In this document: positions 1 through 10,239 of the stretch, one piece after another
Layout: each line of letters begins with the position of its first letter
Position numbering within the stretch: the stretch's first letter is position 1
Assembly (NCBI RefSeq): GCF_023343835.1
Contig: NC_064437.1
Coordinates: forward strand, 21,117,001-21,181,000
Direction of reading: 5' to 3'
DNA: 64,000 nucleotides
Source: Lagopus muta
Lineage: Eukaryota > Chordata > Aves > Galliformes > Phasianidae
Position numbers and translations under genes: made by a program
Notes under the pieces: generated by a model
What the model saw: only the letters and a program-made list of their open reading frames with translations
Told to the model about the DNA's origin: nothing
Database searches by the model: none

Positions 1-180
1 CCTCCGTAACTCGCAGAGGTGAGCTCGGAGACCCACATCCTCGGCTGTGCTGGATGGGCCCCACTCCAGGCCCCCACCAGGTGCAGCCCTCGGTGTGGGC
101 CGGGTGCAGGGCTGAAGGGCAGCTCTGGGCCCCGTGGGGCTCCCAGCGTGCCCGGGGGGTCGGCCATGGCCCTAACGCGT
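1..180. other. GC-rich flank downstream of LHX9
   Basis: This short GC-rich stretch follows the inferred LHX9 polyadenylation site. It has no supportable exon. In the human order, NEK7 would be the next gene beyond this edge. Confidence 0.3.
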
Positions 181-219
181 TACAAAGAAGCACTGGGACT
201 TGCAGTCTGGCTACATCAT

Positions 220-787
220 CGATTTAATCCATGTTGTATTTATTTGTCTACATTTAAAAAATAAATCGTACAAAACTTTTAGATGTGTTATAAAAATAAA
301 AGGAAATCTCGGGTCCTGGAAGTGAACATACAATCGTGAAAGCAGCATTCTTTTGTCTATGATTATACTGACTTTTAGCTGATTATCAGGGAGAGAAAAG
401 AAACTTTTGGGCTTTGTAGTCGTAGTGGTATTCATGTTTTTTTCAAGATTGTGGAAATAAGTAACATACAATTTTAAGAGGCACTTATTAGAATGACTCA
501 GAACTTCTCTTCGTTTGCCTGATGAATTAAAAAAATTTGAGTACAATTTATCAACAATAAATGTTCGTTTATTATAGCAACATATTACTTCAAACTCATT
601 TGCCAAGTGGCTGCAGATGCTACACATCAAGCTGTTTATTTTCCCAAATATTTTGTGGGTTTGTTATTTTGTTTAAAAAAAAAAAAAAAAAAAGGCTTGA
701 AAATAATCAAAATAATAATAATAATAATAATAATAATAAAGAAGAAGAGTAAGAGTAAAAAAAAAAAAAAAAAAAAAAACGGCAATG
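220..787 (-). other. LHX9: Probable LHX9 3' UTR with poly(A) signals
   Basis: The sequence downstream of the stop is AT-rich to about 180, then turns abruptly GC-rich. On the minus strand, AATAAA hexamers lie at 640-635, 573-568 and 244-239. The last sits next to the composition change and is the best candidate for the final cleavage signal, so cleavage near 220-225 is inferred. The first 110 bases after the stop are a simple-sequence cluster listed separately. Longer 3' UTR forms outside the window cannot be excluded. Confidence 0.55.
675..779. repeat. Simple-repeat cluster: A19, (AAT)n, A23
   Basis: On the plus strand there is a run of 19 A at 675-693, about ten AAT units at about 710-739, a short GAA/GTA-rich bridge, and 23 A at 757-779. 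In the LHX9 transcript sense this is T23, (ATT)n and T19, starting eight bases after the stop codon. It is likely to be length-variable. Confidence 0.95.
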
Positions 788-1045
788 TTAGAAAAGGTTC
801 GTTAAGGTAGTTTGTGAGGGGCTCCCGGGTTCGTGGCTGTCCAAGTTAGAGGTCACTGATGTCACTACAGTGATAGTGGGATTGGTCAGGTCTGTTAAAG
901 TGGTCGCAGTGCCGGGTGGAGTGAGAGCGCCGCTGTCTGCGGAGGGCGGTGCCGGAAGTGAGGTGCCGTCCGCTTTATCGACACCCCCATTCTCCTGCCG
1001 CAAAAGGTTCCTTCTGAATTTGGCTCTTGCGTTTTGAAACCAAAC
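788..1045 (-). CDS. LHX9: LHX9 coding exon 5 (end of homeodomain and C-terminus)
   Basis: This exon encodes residues 313-397 and TAA at 790-788. It opens with VWFQNARAKFRRNLLRQENG, the end of helix 3. A Ser/Thr/Pro-rich tail follows, ending with the conserved SPSQTTLTNLF terminus of the LHX2/LHX9 subfamily. The acceptor TTTGCAG precedes GTTTGG. Confidence 0.96.
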   Translation of the reverse strand, partial: VWFQNARAKFRRNLLRQENGGVDKADGTSLPAPPSADSGALTPPGTATTLTDLTNPTITVVTSVTSNLDSHEPGSPSQTTLTNLF

Positions 1046-4000
1046 CTGCAAACCAATCCCAATGGATTTCTTTACCGATGCTTGTTTGTTTGTTTGATTG
1101 TTTGTATGTCTTTGTTCTTGCTTTTACGCCATCTTTTTGATGTTTGATTTGCGTGGCAAGTTGCCCACATCACTCTACAGCCTGGCTTGCTACTGGTGGT
1201 ACTGGCTCACAGGCAGGCCCTGCACAAGGCTCGGGGCCCAGTGCCAAGTCCTGGGAAATCTGCTCGCTCACTCGCCCAACAGAGGCAATGTTTTGCATGG
1301 CCACTGGTGCTCGTTTCGCCTGGGGAGTTTTAGGGTCGAGACTCAAAGATGAAGGCAAAGGGTGAACGAGCAGATTTTGGCTAAGGCTTAAAGTTTATCT
1401 TAATCATTTTAAAAGACTGACAAGGAAGGAGGGGAAATTACACTGTCCCTGTCATGCAGCTTGTTGATATCGGTTACCTAGTCCTTCTCTTTGGCAGGGT
1501 TCACTGAAAGTGTTTTAGGTGATTTGGAATACAGACAAGCAATCACTGCTAATAGATTCTCTTTGTCCCTAGATTAGTGCCCTTCTCTGCACACAGCTTA
1601 CAACACATACCTCACTTTAACTTCTCTGAGCTAGCACGCACCATTACGAAGATTTTGTTAATGTCATTTGCTGAGCTCTTTCACAGGGAAGTAACTTTGC
1701 TATGGAGGCCCTTGGTAGTAAAAGGGAACAGGCTGATCCTGGAAGATCGTACTGGTCAAAGTTTGCCTCCTGTATATTGAGGATCTGCTCACTGAGGGGC
1801 CACGTTAACTGCCTCTCAAGAGCCCAAGGGCTTCACCCAGTATGTGTAAAATGAGTAGATTTGCTACCTCTGTCCTTAATAAGGTCAGCACATAGAGACT
1901 ACAGATCCCAGGATGTCCCCCAGGTCATAGACTCTGGAGACAATTTCCTCATCTTGAGGATGCAACTACTTATAAATCACATTTCAGTATTTGGCTGCCT
2001 TCAGGTATACATTTGGCACTCCCGTCATGTAATACCACACCCCTCTGCACACCCACTAGGGACACACTAGCAAAAGTATTTATATATTGCTCTTGTTACA
2101 CATATGGGAAATGCTATCGACTGGCAGCAGTAGGGGAAAATTCTGTCAAGCCTGCGATGGTGGCTTCTTACCTGCAAAACTCTCTTGGTCAGGCCTGTTT
2201 TCTGGGCAAGCTGCTTGAGGTCCTTGGCATCTGGGTTGTGGTTGATAGCAAAGTAGGACTTCATGGTACGAAGCTGGTGGTGTTTGAAGGAGGTGCGCAT
2301 GCGCTTTGTCTTCTGGGATGGGGGATAAGGCTGCTGGTCTCTGTCCATGTGATCTGCCTCGTTCTCATTACAACCTGTTCGATAAATCAAACAGCGAGTT
2401 AGTGGCTGTGCCGCGTGGATGATAAAGGAATCGAGGCAACAATCATGGCTAAGGTACTATTTGGAGGGAAGGAAGCAAGCTAGAGAGCAAGAAAGAAAAG
2501 AAGCGCTAACATGGTGCAAGACTAAGTATAGATGTGATAATTAGATGAGACAAAAAAGAACTAGAAGATGACCTTTTCTTATACTTAAAACATGCTATGT
2601 CCCCTAGGCCTTTACCTACTAAGGGCAGGCATAGAAAGTTATCTCTTCTTTGGCATTTATTTTCAAACAAGTCTTTTCCCTGTGGTGATGGTTTTGCTTT
2701 GGGCATCCAAAGAGTCATTTGAAATCTCATTCAGATTTTGAAATCTCACTCATTGAAACACTCTTAGCTTGAGAGAAGAATAAAGGTCAAGCCAGCATTC
2801 TGAATGTTCCTAAGCCTTCCTCCGAATCACAAGTACCTTTAAAAAAGATGTACAGCAGGAAAGTTTGTTATGACAGTTGATCAGGAAAGCAGAAAATCTG
2901 GACTTCTTTGCTGATAAAATAAATGGTTTTGGACTCTGCCTGAGATTTTAAGTGAACTTCTTGGAAACTTTTCCTCTGTAAAGCATCTCTAGAAAGTAGT
3001 TGGTCAAGGCTTGATTCAGGCCCTCCATCTCAGTCCCACCCAGCAGCAGCTCTTAGCTGGTACTGATTAACGAGATTCCTGCAAGCAACCAAGTAAATAG
3101 TGGCTCCAAAATTTAAAAGACTTTCCCCAATTTCTCTGATTCCAGATTTCCAAAGCATCTGTGAAAGATTATTTTGTTCCAGATTACACTTCTCTGGATG
3201 TGATTTTGTACCCTAGAGTGGCAGCTGTTCATGGACTTGTAGCATCACCACTTAGCGCTGGGGAAAGACACGACAATATTGGAAAAAAACAGAAGAAGAA
3301 GAAGAAGAAGAAAAACACCTGTTTTTTTCTCTTTGGCTTAAAAACAATTGGATTACTTTCAGGATAGCACTTTGTAATGATAGCTCACTTAAACAAGAGA
3401 AGATTGAACACATAATCATAGCAAGGAGTACTAATGACTGAACTGAATTGAAAAGAAGTCAGAATGTGTGTAAACTAGACCAAGACTCATTACTTGATCA
3501 TTTGAATTTTTGAACAGCTCTTGGCTCTCAGATAGTGGATTATTTACTAGGGCAAGCTGATCCCAGTTTCTCAAAAAAGAGAGGAGAGAAAGACGAAGAA
3601 GACAATAGAGAGACACTGATGTTGACAGAGCTAAAAACAGGCAAAACAACTTGAAACCAAGAGAAAATAGAAAGCTTCTTGAAGGTGTTTTCTCTTTTGA
3701 ATTATAAGACAAGTCAACATGAACAGACACTGTTAAGACAACGCTTTGACAGAAAATCAGGTGAATATTTAATTATAGTTAGATTTGCTTCTAGTCTTCG
3801 TGAGAAGTCTATCTGCACTTTCAAACAAAGCAAACTGACACTTCAGAAAGCACCAGGAGTCGAAATTTACCGTAAAAACAATTTCAGGATAGATTGGGGT
3901 TTACATTTACTCCTTGTTTTCACAGGTAGTCACACTGCCTTCAGTCAAATTGTGTGGGCAGTAACTCATCAGCTGCCATAAAGTAGATCACCAGATTCAG

Positions 4001-7000
4001 ACCTCAGGTTTTCCATTAGAAATTTGTAAGCTGTTTGTGTGTTTCCTTTTCCTGGATCATTCAGGGGTATGGCAGCAAAGCAAACTTCCTCACACTCCTC
4101 TGTCCTGCTTGCTGCTTTTTTTTTTTTTTTTTTTTTTTTTCTCTTTTCATCTGTGATCTACTTTGTTTGGACTTTCATTTTCAAGAGAAAGTAAGAACGG
4201 AGCTGGGAGCATTCTCAGACAACCCCTGTTCATGCAGTGATCAGATCCATCTCCCTTTTACACGGGTGAAACAGCATTGTGTGGCTTTGCCACATCATCC
4301 TGCAGAACTTAATACCATTGCCTGGAGAACCAGGAGAAAGCAGAAAATTGGGCAAGATATTGTTGCTTATTTCATTGCAATGGGATCAGGGAGTTGCTAA
4401 TTTAATTTTGCTTTGGAAAGAGCTAGAACTCTTTGCTTTCTACTGCCAAGAATTTTTCAAGTGAACTCTTCTTAGTTTTTCACACACACGTATTTATTAT
4501 GAAGTAAAGTAAGCAGCTCTTGGAGCAACAGCTGTGTAAAATATTTTCCTAGGTAAATCTTCTTCACCCTCTCATTTCTATATCCTGTGAGCTGTAAGTC
4601 AACACAGTTGCCTCAAAATATATATCAATTCTATGATATAAGAGGTAATATAGAGAAAGCTTTGAATGTTTTAAGTAGTTTTGAATAGTTTCTTCCATTT
4701 TTTCACATTAATTGCAGACAGTTCACAAGCGCGAATGGCTTTAGCTCACAACATTTTGAGTTATTTATTGTTGTTTCCACTTTACAGCTGAGAAGCAGAA
4801 ATCAAACTGCTAAACAACATGCAAAATAGAAAAGCTGTTGTAGGTGCGGCAGCAGAAGCCCATTTCCCACCCTGGCCCCATGCTTGGCTCCTCCACAACA
4901 AAACTCATGCACAGATCTGAGCCTGATCATGGGGGCTGTTTTTGACTATGCAGATTTTTGCGCACAGCTCTGTGGGGCTGTTGGCCTAATCAGGGTCAGC
5001 TGCACCGGTTGGCTTTAGAAGTCTGATTTGTTTCTGTAACAGCCTGCCATCCCAATGCAGCCAGCTTCGTCAGGCCTCGCTTTACCTGGGGAGGGAAGTG
5101 CCCTGTTCCCAGGAAGCAGGGAGCTGTAGGAGCACACTCGGCATGAGCAGAGTCTGCTGGCGTGGAGCACATGGTCCAGGACAGACATGTGCTGGGGGCT
5201 GCAGGGTGTGAGGCTTGCGGGGCTGTGCGGGCGTGCAGCAGGCTGCTATCCCTGGGAGATGGGATGTGGAAGGGAGGATGCCAGAGTGCAGGGCAAAGGA
5301 TGGGAAATGCATGTAGGAAGTGGCTGCCAATTATTGAGAAACTTTATCTTTCTCCTCTTTCAAGAAATAGTTCCATCCACTGCAACTCATTTCATAACTG
5401 TCAGAGGCTTGTTTTCCTCCCCTTGGATCTGCAGCACAGCAGGTCAATGGGCTGGACTCGTTTGCACCAGATGCATGCTTTGGCTGCAGGCTGTATTTTC
5501 TCAAGACCGTGTGTAAGCACTGGACACTGCTAGATAATGCTTAAAGCAAAAAATACAGCCCAACCAGATCAAATTCCTCAGCCATCTACATGAACCATAA
5601 GACATCAAATTAGAGCGGTCTTCTTTGTTTGTTTGTTCAAAATTAGGTGAGACCTCAATGAAATGGGCTATATTTTCATAGTGGGCAGTGGGCTTTAATC
5701 TCACTTTGCAGTCAGTGAATCTTCCAACCCTTGTGGTTGTAACAAAGGAGATTTTCAGGACTTGCACCCAAAAACTGTGACCGCGTTCACAAGTAACGTC
5801 TCTGTTGAATATGTCAGGGGTGTCTTATCATACCCACAACATTTCTGATGCTAATTCTAATGATAACTTATCCGTAGAAATAATTCTGTTTGGGGACCTG
5901 GGGAATTCGGGTGGCCAAGTGAGAATTCGAGAGAGCGGGCAGATGGGGACCCCCCCCCCCTCCCCACCAGGGGCCGGCACTGAATGAACCGGGGCTGTGC
6001 CACAGGTTCGCTTTTCTTTAGCAGCTTTCAGGACTGATTGGAAACCGCTCCGCAGCCAGGGATTCCAATGTCATCTTCAATTAACAAGGAACAATTAGCG
6101 CAGTGATTACCCCAGCTCCAAGGTCTACGCATCAGAGGAGATGAAATAGCCTCGCACAGCCACCCCGTTCCCAGCCGCGGCCCGTCTCACAGCAGCCCCA
6201 GAGGACGTGCCGGGGAGGGCTGCAGTCTGTGCGGGGGGAGCCGTGGGCTGCTCACGGATCTCCGAGCAGCGGCCCGAACTGGGGCGGAGGGAGGGGGCTG
6301 AAACCGGCGCGGAGCTTCCCTGGCCGCATCGCCTGGGGCAGCCGCTGCCTGCTCCCTGCCCGCTGCCCCTTCCGGAGGCTGCTCTTTCTCCCCAAGCTTT
6401 TGGGGAGGCGGGGGCTTTCTGTTCGGGTTTGTCCTCTCTACTTTCGGCTTCCGTCTAACGAAACTCCTCTTAAAGCGCCTGATAGCGCGTAAATCTCCCT
6501 TCCCTCCAGCCCCTAGCACGGGGTGCTCGGGCACGGCGTGGGTACTGAAGTGGCGGAAAGAGAGGAAATTTAATAGAGTCCGACACTCGTTTCTTTCCTA
6601 CCGTTAAGAGAGCAGAAACCGTTCCTGTTAATTACATTTGTTAAGGCTTCGTTATGGGGAACAACATTTATTCGTTGGCCTCTTGTGCAGTTTGATTGTT
6701 TATGTGCCAGTAAACCGGGATTGTTTCGCCTGGAGAGTTCAGTGCTATGAATCGGAGACCTGCTCTGACTGCCTGCACATCGTGCTGGCCACGTTCTAGC
6801 CTTCTTTTGCTCTACATTTTTTTTTTTTTTCCTGATCCTTTTGGACTCTTATACTTTGAAATCTAAATGATGAAGTGTTTTCGTTAATGAAACACAAATA
6901 ATGGCAACGGTATCTCCCAGGTTTCTATAGAGAAAGGTGTGGTGTTTCTCTACTTTTTCTGCTGTTTTTGTCTTTACCCTGGTAAGCGGCTAAGTTTGAG

Positions 7001-10000
7001 TGTTTGACATTAATGGGCACAGACAGCCTTTGAGGAGGGCTGCTGTTAGCTTTCCTGCAAAACTCCAACCCTCAGAGAGCCGTTGGTTTGATTTGCCAAT
7101 AGTTACGCGAGCCGGGGCCCGGCTGAGCTCCCCACACACCACCCGGCACAGGGGAAGCCCGAGAGCGTTCCGAGCCGAGGACGGGGTGGGGGGTAGGGGG
7201 GGGAAGCCGGGTGAGCTGCCCACCTGAGTTGTAGTTGACGATGTCCACTCCCAGGGCAGGGCTCTTTCGTTTCCTGGGCCTCCCCTTCTGCACGGTGCCC
7301 GTGCCGTTGAAGTAGGGCAGGGCCAGCCCTCCACTCTTGGCTGCCAACTCGGTGTAGCTCAGCTGAGGGGGGTATTCTCCTTGCAAAAGGGACTCGAAGT
7401 GGGCCCTGCAGTAAACCAGGTTGTCCTTCATGCCAAAGTGATCGCCCGTGGTCAGAGTCTTGTTACAGGTGGTGCAGGTGAAGCAGCTCAAGTGATAAAC
7501 CGACTCCCTGGCTCTCATGACCATTTCAGAGGCTGAGATCCCAAGGTGGCAGCGGGCACATCTCTGCACGGAGAACCTTCTGAGGGAAACGAACGGTGGG
7601 CATCAACTAGAAAGGTCAAGGAAGACCTCGCCACGGCGCTGTCCGCCTCGCTCCTGCCGCGGGAGGTCGGCAAGGAGCCCGGGGCCGCGCACGTCCCTCC
7701 CCGCCCCGGGACGGCTCCCGCAGTCCCCGCAGACACCCGGCACCGCTGCCGTCGGGCAAACGCCTCGAGTTTTCCGCCCGGATGACCTGTTCGCTTAGAT
7801 CTTGCGGCGAGCAAAAGCTCCCCGCCGCCAGAGCGCGGAGAGAAACGCGGGAGGGGAGAAAACGAAGCGGCCCCATTCTTTCGGTCGTTTAGAGACCAGA
7901 AAGGCCGCGGAGGAGTGGAGGCTCCCTGGGGGTGTCGAAACGTTCGAGCGAACGGCCCCCGCTCAGCCCCAGCCGCCGCCTCCTCGGGGTTGGGCGAGGG
8001 GCACGGCTCCGCACGGTGCGGGCCTCGCCGCTGTCCGCCGACCTTCGGCCGCTCCGCGCCGGGGATGCGGAGCGCGGCGGTCGGAGGGAAAGTTTCCGCC
8101 GGGCCGCAGGCTGCGTTCCTGCGCTTACCCGGAGCGGCGGGAGCCCGAGGCTCGGCTCTTTAGTCCCTTCCCGTGCCGCCACGTGCTCGGCTCCCCCGGC
8201 CGCCCGCCCGGTGGGTAAACGTGCGAGACTTTTGTGAGGGGACGCGTGGGGGGGTAGCTGGCCGCAAAAAGCTACTTCGCGAGCTTCCCGTGGGGAAGAA
8301 AAGAGCGGTTCGGTTCGTAATGCCTGGGGAGGGGACGTGATTTTGAACCCGTGAGAACTGATTGCTGTACCTGTAGTAATCCTCCTTGCAGTAAATACTG
8401 CCGTCCTTGGCAAAGCAGGTGAGTTCTGACTCCAAAGCCAGTTTACATTCACAGCACTTAAGACACCTGAGGTGCCATTGTTTGTCAACAGCCAGCAGGT
8501 AATATCTGTCTGAGATCTTCCCTCCACACCCGGCGCACAAAGCAGGCTTCTCGGGGCTCATGGGGGGCATGTTCTGCAAAACAACAGCGCGGGGATCAGA
8601 CACGGAGCGGGGCGGCCTTGGGGCTGCACAAAGGGACCCTCTCGGGCCCGGGCCACCAAGTTCAGCTCATCGGGGTTCAGCTTTCGCGTTTGTCTCGTCA
8701 CACCGCCCCTAACCAGCTCGTGTCTTTGCAGTATGTGAAAGCTGCTGATTAGGCCGCAGCGAGGGGAGAAAAGCAGATTCTTAGGGTTTCTGAAGTTTGA
8801 GCCAGTAGTTTCCCCATCGCTTTCACATTCTGATATTAGAATGCTCCCGAAGAATGGCGTTTTCAAGTAGAGAAACACCGTTTTGCCACACTAGAAGTTT
8901 ATGGCAGAGGGTGCATGCTTGAATCAATTTTCTGGTAAATTTTCTCCATGCTTAGAACAGCCTAACCCCGTGCTAGGCAAAACCAAACACTTTAAAGCAG
9001 AAATCAAAGAAAGGTGACAGGTGGCGATGCGAGGGGCAGCGGTGGAGGACGCTCAGCGCCCCGCCGAGCAGGGACGCGGCCCGGGCTCAGCTCCACCGCG
9101 CGTCTCTCGGCCCGAAGCGGTGCGGGTTCCCGGGCAGCTCCGGGAGCGCCGCTCGGGACAAAGGCGGGTGGAGGAACCGCGGCAACAAAAGCTCGGCCGG
9201 GAGGCTCCGAGAGGCGCCTGCTGAGAAACGGACGGGAAAAAAACGCCCCGAACTTCTTGTTCGAAAGTCGCAACCGTTTTAAAGTTGCGACTCCGCGTTC
9301 ATTTTTTAAATCTGAAGTCGTTTTCCTCGCCCCCTTTTGCAGCAATTGAAAAAGTGAGTGGAATTTACATTGCAAATTCTCGCTGAACAAAGCGGGAGCT
9401 ATTTAAGAGAGAGGAGAAGACCCCGCGGCTGAAGCGGCAAGGCGGGCTGCAGGCCGCTGCTCTGTGCGCTGTTCCTCGTGCGCGGAGGGCGGAAGCCCCA
9501 CAAAGTTGGGAAGAAAGGGATCCCGTTCTCCATCTGCCGTGACATTCATGAAAACCTCGGACCCGGCACTAGAAAGGGGAGATGCTACTAAACGGAATAA
9601 CCGGCCGGCGCTGCGTTCGGAAAGAGCAGCACCTCCGTACCGGTCCCACACTCGAGACCAAAAATGGTTACGAGCAACGAGCGGCCGCGGGTTGCGGGTC
9701 CGTCCGAAGGTGCCGGGGGGCACGGAGTGCGAGCAGCCTCGCAGCCCGCCTGCAAGCCCCTCTCCCACGGGCACGGCGGCCGGACAGGGCTGCTGCTGCA
9801 GCGGCTTTACTAACGTCCCTGCTGCGATTTCACGCATTGCCCCTTACTCCAGAAAGCACACGCGGCAGCAGTTGTGAAACAAACGACTAACGGAGCCCGG
9901 CACACGCAGCGCCCTGCGCTGCAGCAACAGTGTCGGGGCTGCACAAGCGGGACAGGGGCAGGGCAGGACGGGGGCAGGCAAGCTCCCTTCCCCGAGGCCG

Positions 10001-10239
10001 AACTGCCCCGTGCGGGCCCACGCTCGCAGGGATCCCCCCTCCGGGAGGGCCGGCTGCTTTCTTACCGTTTCTCGGCCGTTCATCTGTCCCCCTTTAGCCA
10101 GGCGGGACTCGGTCTTGGATCGCCTCTCCATCTCCTCCATGATTCCTTGGATGTGGCCTCCGGAGATCCCGTGGAAAAGCATGGCTGGGGGACGGAAAGG
10201 ACAAGTATTTTCTTCTGCTCTGCACCCCACTATTTCCAT
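788..10239 (-). CDS. LHX9: LHX9, LIM-homeodomain transcription factor, complete (5 coding exons)
   Basis: The coding sequence joins 10239-10066, 8573-8371, 7579-7224, 2374-2172 and 1045-788 on the minus strand. It totals 1194 bases including TAA, or 397 residues, the length I recall for human LHX9. All junctions have GT/AG ends and compatible phases. Domains: LIM1 at about 71-122 (CAGC, HLRCLKCCEC, CKED), LIM2 at about 133-188 (CARC, HLSCFTCTTC, CRAH), a basic GRPRKRK stretch, then the homeodomain at about 267-326 with W314, F315 and N317 (WFQN) in helix 3. The N-terminus MEIVGCRAE and the exon 4 segment NSGCNENEAD separate LHX9 from its paralogue LHX2. LIM domains bind cofactors such as LDB1, and the homeodomain binds TAAT-core DNA in the nucleus. 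From the known family, it acts in gonad, limb and forebrain development. No frameshift or lost zinc ligand is seen. Confidence 0.97.
1046..2171 (-). other. LHX9: LHX9 intron 4 (splits the homeodomain)
   Basis: This 1126-base intron has clean GT/AG ends. The frame of exon 4 stays open through the donor for 34 more codons to a stop at 2069-2067. Mammalian LHX9 has an isoform with a truncated homeodomain, so I looked here for an alternative terminal exon and found no convincing one. No repeat is obvious. Confidence 0.85.
2172..2374 (-). CDS. LHX9: LHX9 coding exon 4 (homeodomain helices 1-2 and start of helix 3)
   Basis: This exon is 203 bases, residues 246-312 after completing glycine codon 245. 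It encodes CNENEADHMDRDQQPYPPSQ and homeodomain positions 1-46, ending TGLTKRVLQ. The donor is TTGCAG followed by GTAAGA. The junction falls inside the homeodomain between positions 46 and 47, so correct splicing is needed for the DNA-contacting part of helix 3. Confidence 0.96.
2375..7223 (-). other. LHX9: LHX9 intron 3
   Basis: This is the longest LHX9 intron, about 4.8 kb and mostly AT-rich. It holds a short GAA run near 3291-3312 and a T-run near 4115-4140. Two stretches at about 6060-6125 and 6580-6735 are rich in ATTA/TAAT motifs and look like possible regulatory elements. The part at about 6170-6530 is CpG-rich. I found no gene on either strand. Confidence 0.85.
7224..7579 (-). CDS. 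LHX9: LHX9 coding exon 3 (LIM2 and linker)
   Basis: This exon is 356 bases. The acceptor TTCCCTCAG precedes AAGGTTC, and the arginine codon AG/A is split across intron 2. It encodes the second LIM domain, then LLQGEYPPQLSYTELAAKSG, a basic GRPRKRKSP stretch that may be a nuclear-localisation signal, and VDIVNYNS. The donor is CTCAG followed by GTGGGC. The linker lacks the long alanine tract that I recall in LHX2, supporting LHX9. Confidence 0.96.
7580..8370 (-). other. LHX9: LHX9 intron 2, within a CpG-rich block
   Basis: This 791-base intron is strongly GC- and CpG-rich and continues the composition of flanking exons 2 and 3. The long open frames on both strands here are a by-product of few A/T stop triplets. 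No separate gene is supported. Confidence 0.85.
8371..8573 (-). CDS. LHX9: LHX9 coding exon 2 (LIM1)
   Basis: This exon is 203 bases and encodes residues 59-125 plus two bases of codon 126. It carries the whole first LIM domain. The acceptor TTTTGCAG precedes AACATG and the donor is CTACAG followed by GTACAG. All eight zinc ligands (C-x2-C, H-x2-C, C-x2-C, C-x2-D) are present. Confidence 0.96.
8574..10065 (-). other. LHX9: LHX9 intron 1
   Basis: This intron is about 1.5 kb, with CpG-rich parts at about 9010-9240 and 9420-9800 either side of a more AT-rich piece. The ends are GT/AG. No exon or repeat is recognised. Confidence 0.85.
10066..10239 (-). CDS. LHX9: LHX9 coding exon 1
   Basis: This exon encodes residues 1-58, from MEIVGCRAEENTCPFRPP to MNGRET. 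The ATG is at 10239-10237 and the donor GTAAG follows base 10066 in phase 0. A second ATG at 10182-10180 (M20, MLFHGISGG) is preceded by a pyrimidine-rich CCCCCAG. That could serve as an acceptor for an alternative upstream first exon, consistent with the second N-terminus known for mammalian LHX9. Confidence 0.95.

Noticed and set aside
211-630. 139-codon open frame on the minus strand downstream of LHX9
   Set aside because: It lies in the likely LHX9 3' UTR, is AT-biased, has no recognisable domain and overlaps the inferred poly(A) signals.
1046-2171. Alternative terminal exon for the truncated LHX9 isoform
   Set aside because: I searched intron 4 for an acceptor followed by a short frame resembling the mammalian alternative tail and found none convincing. 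Read-through from exon 4 is reported instead.
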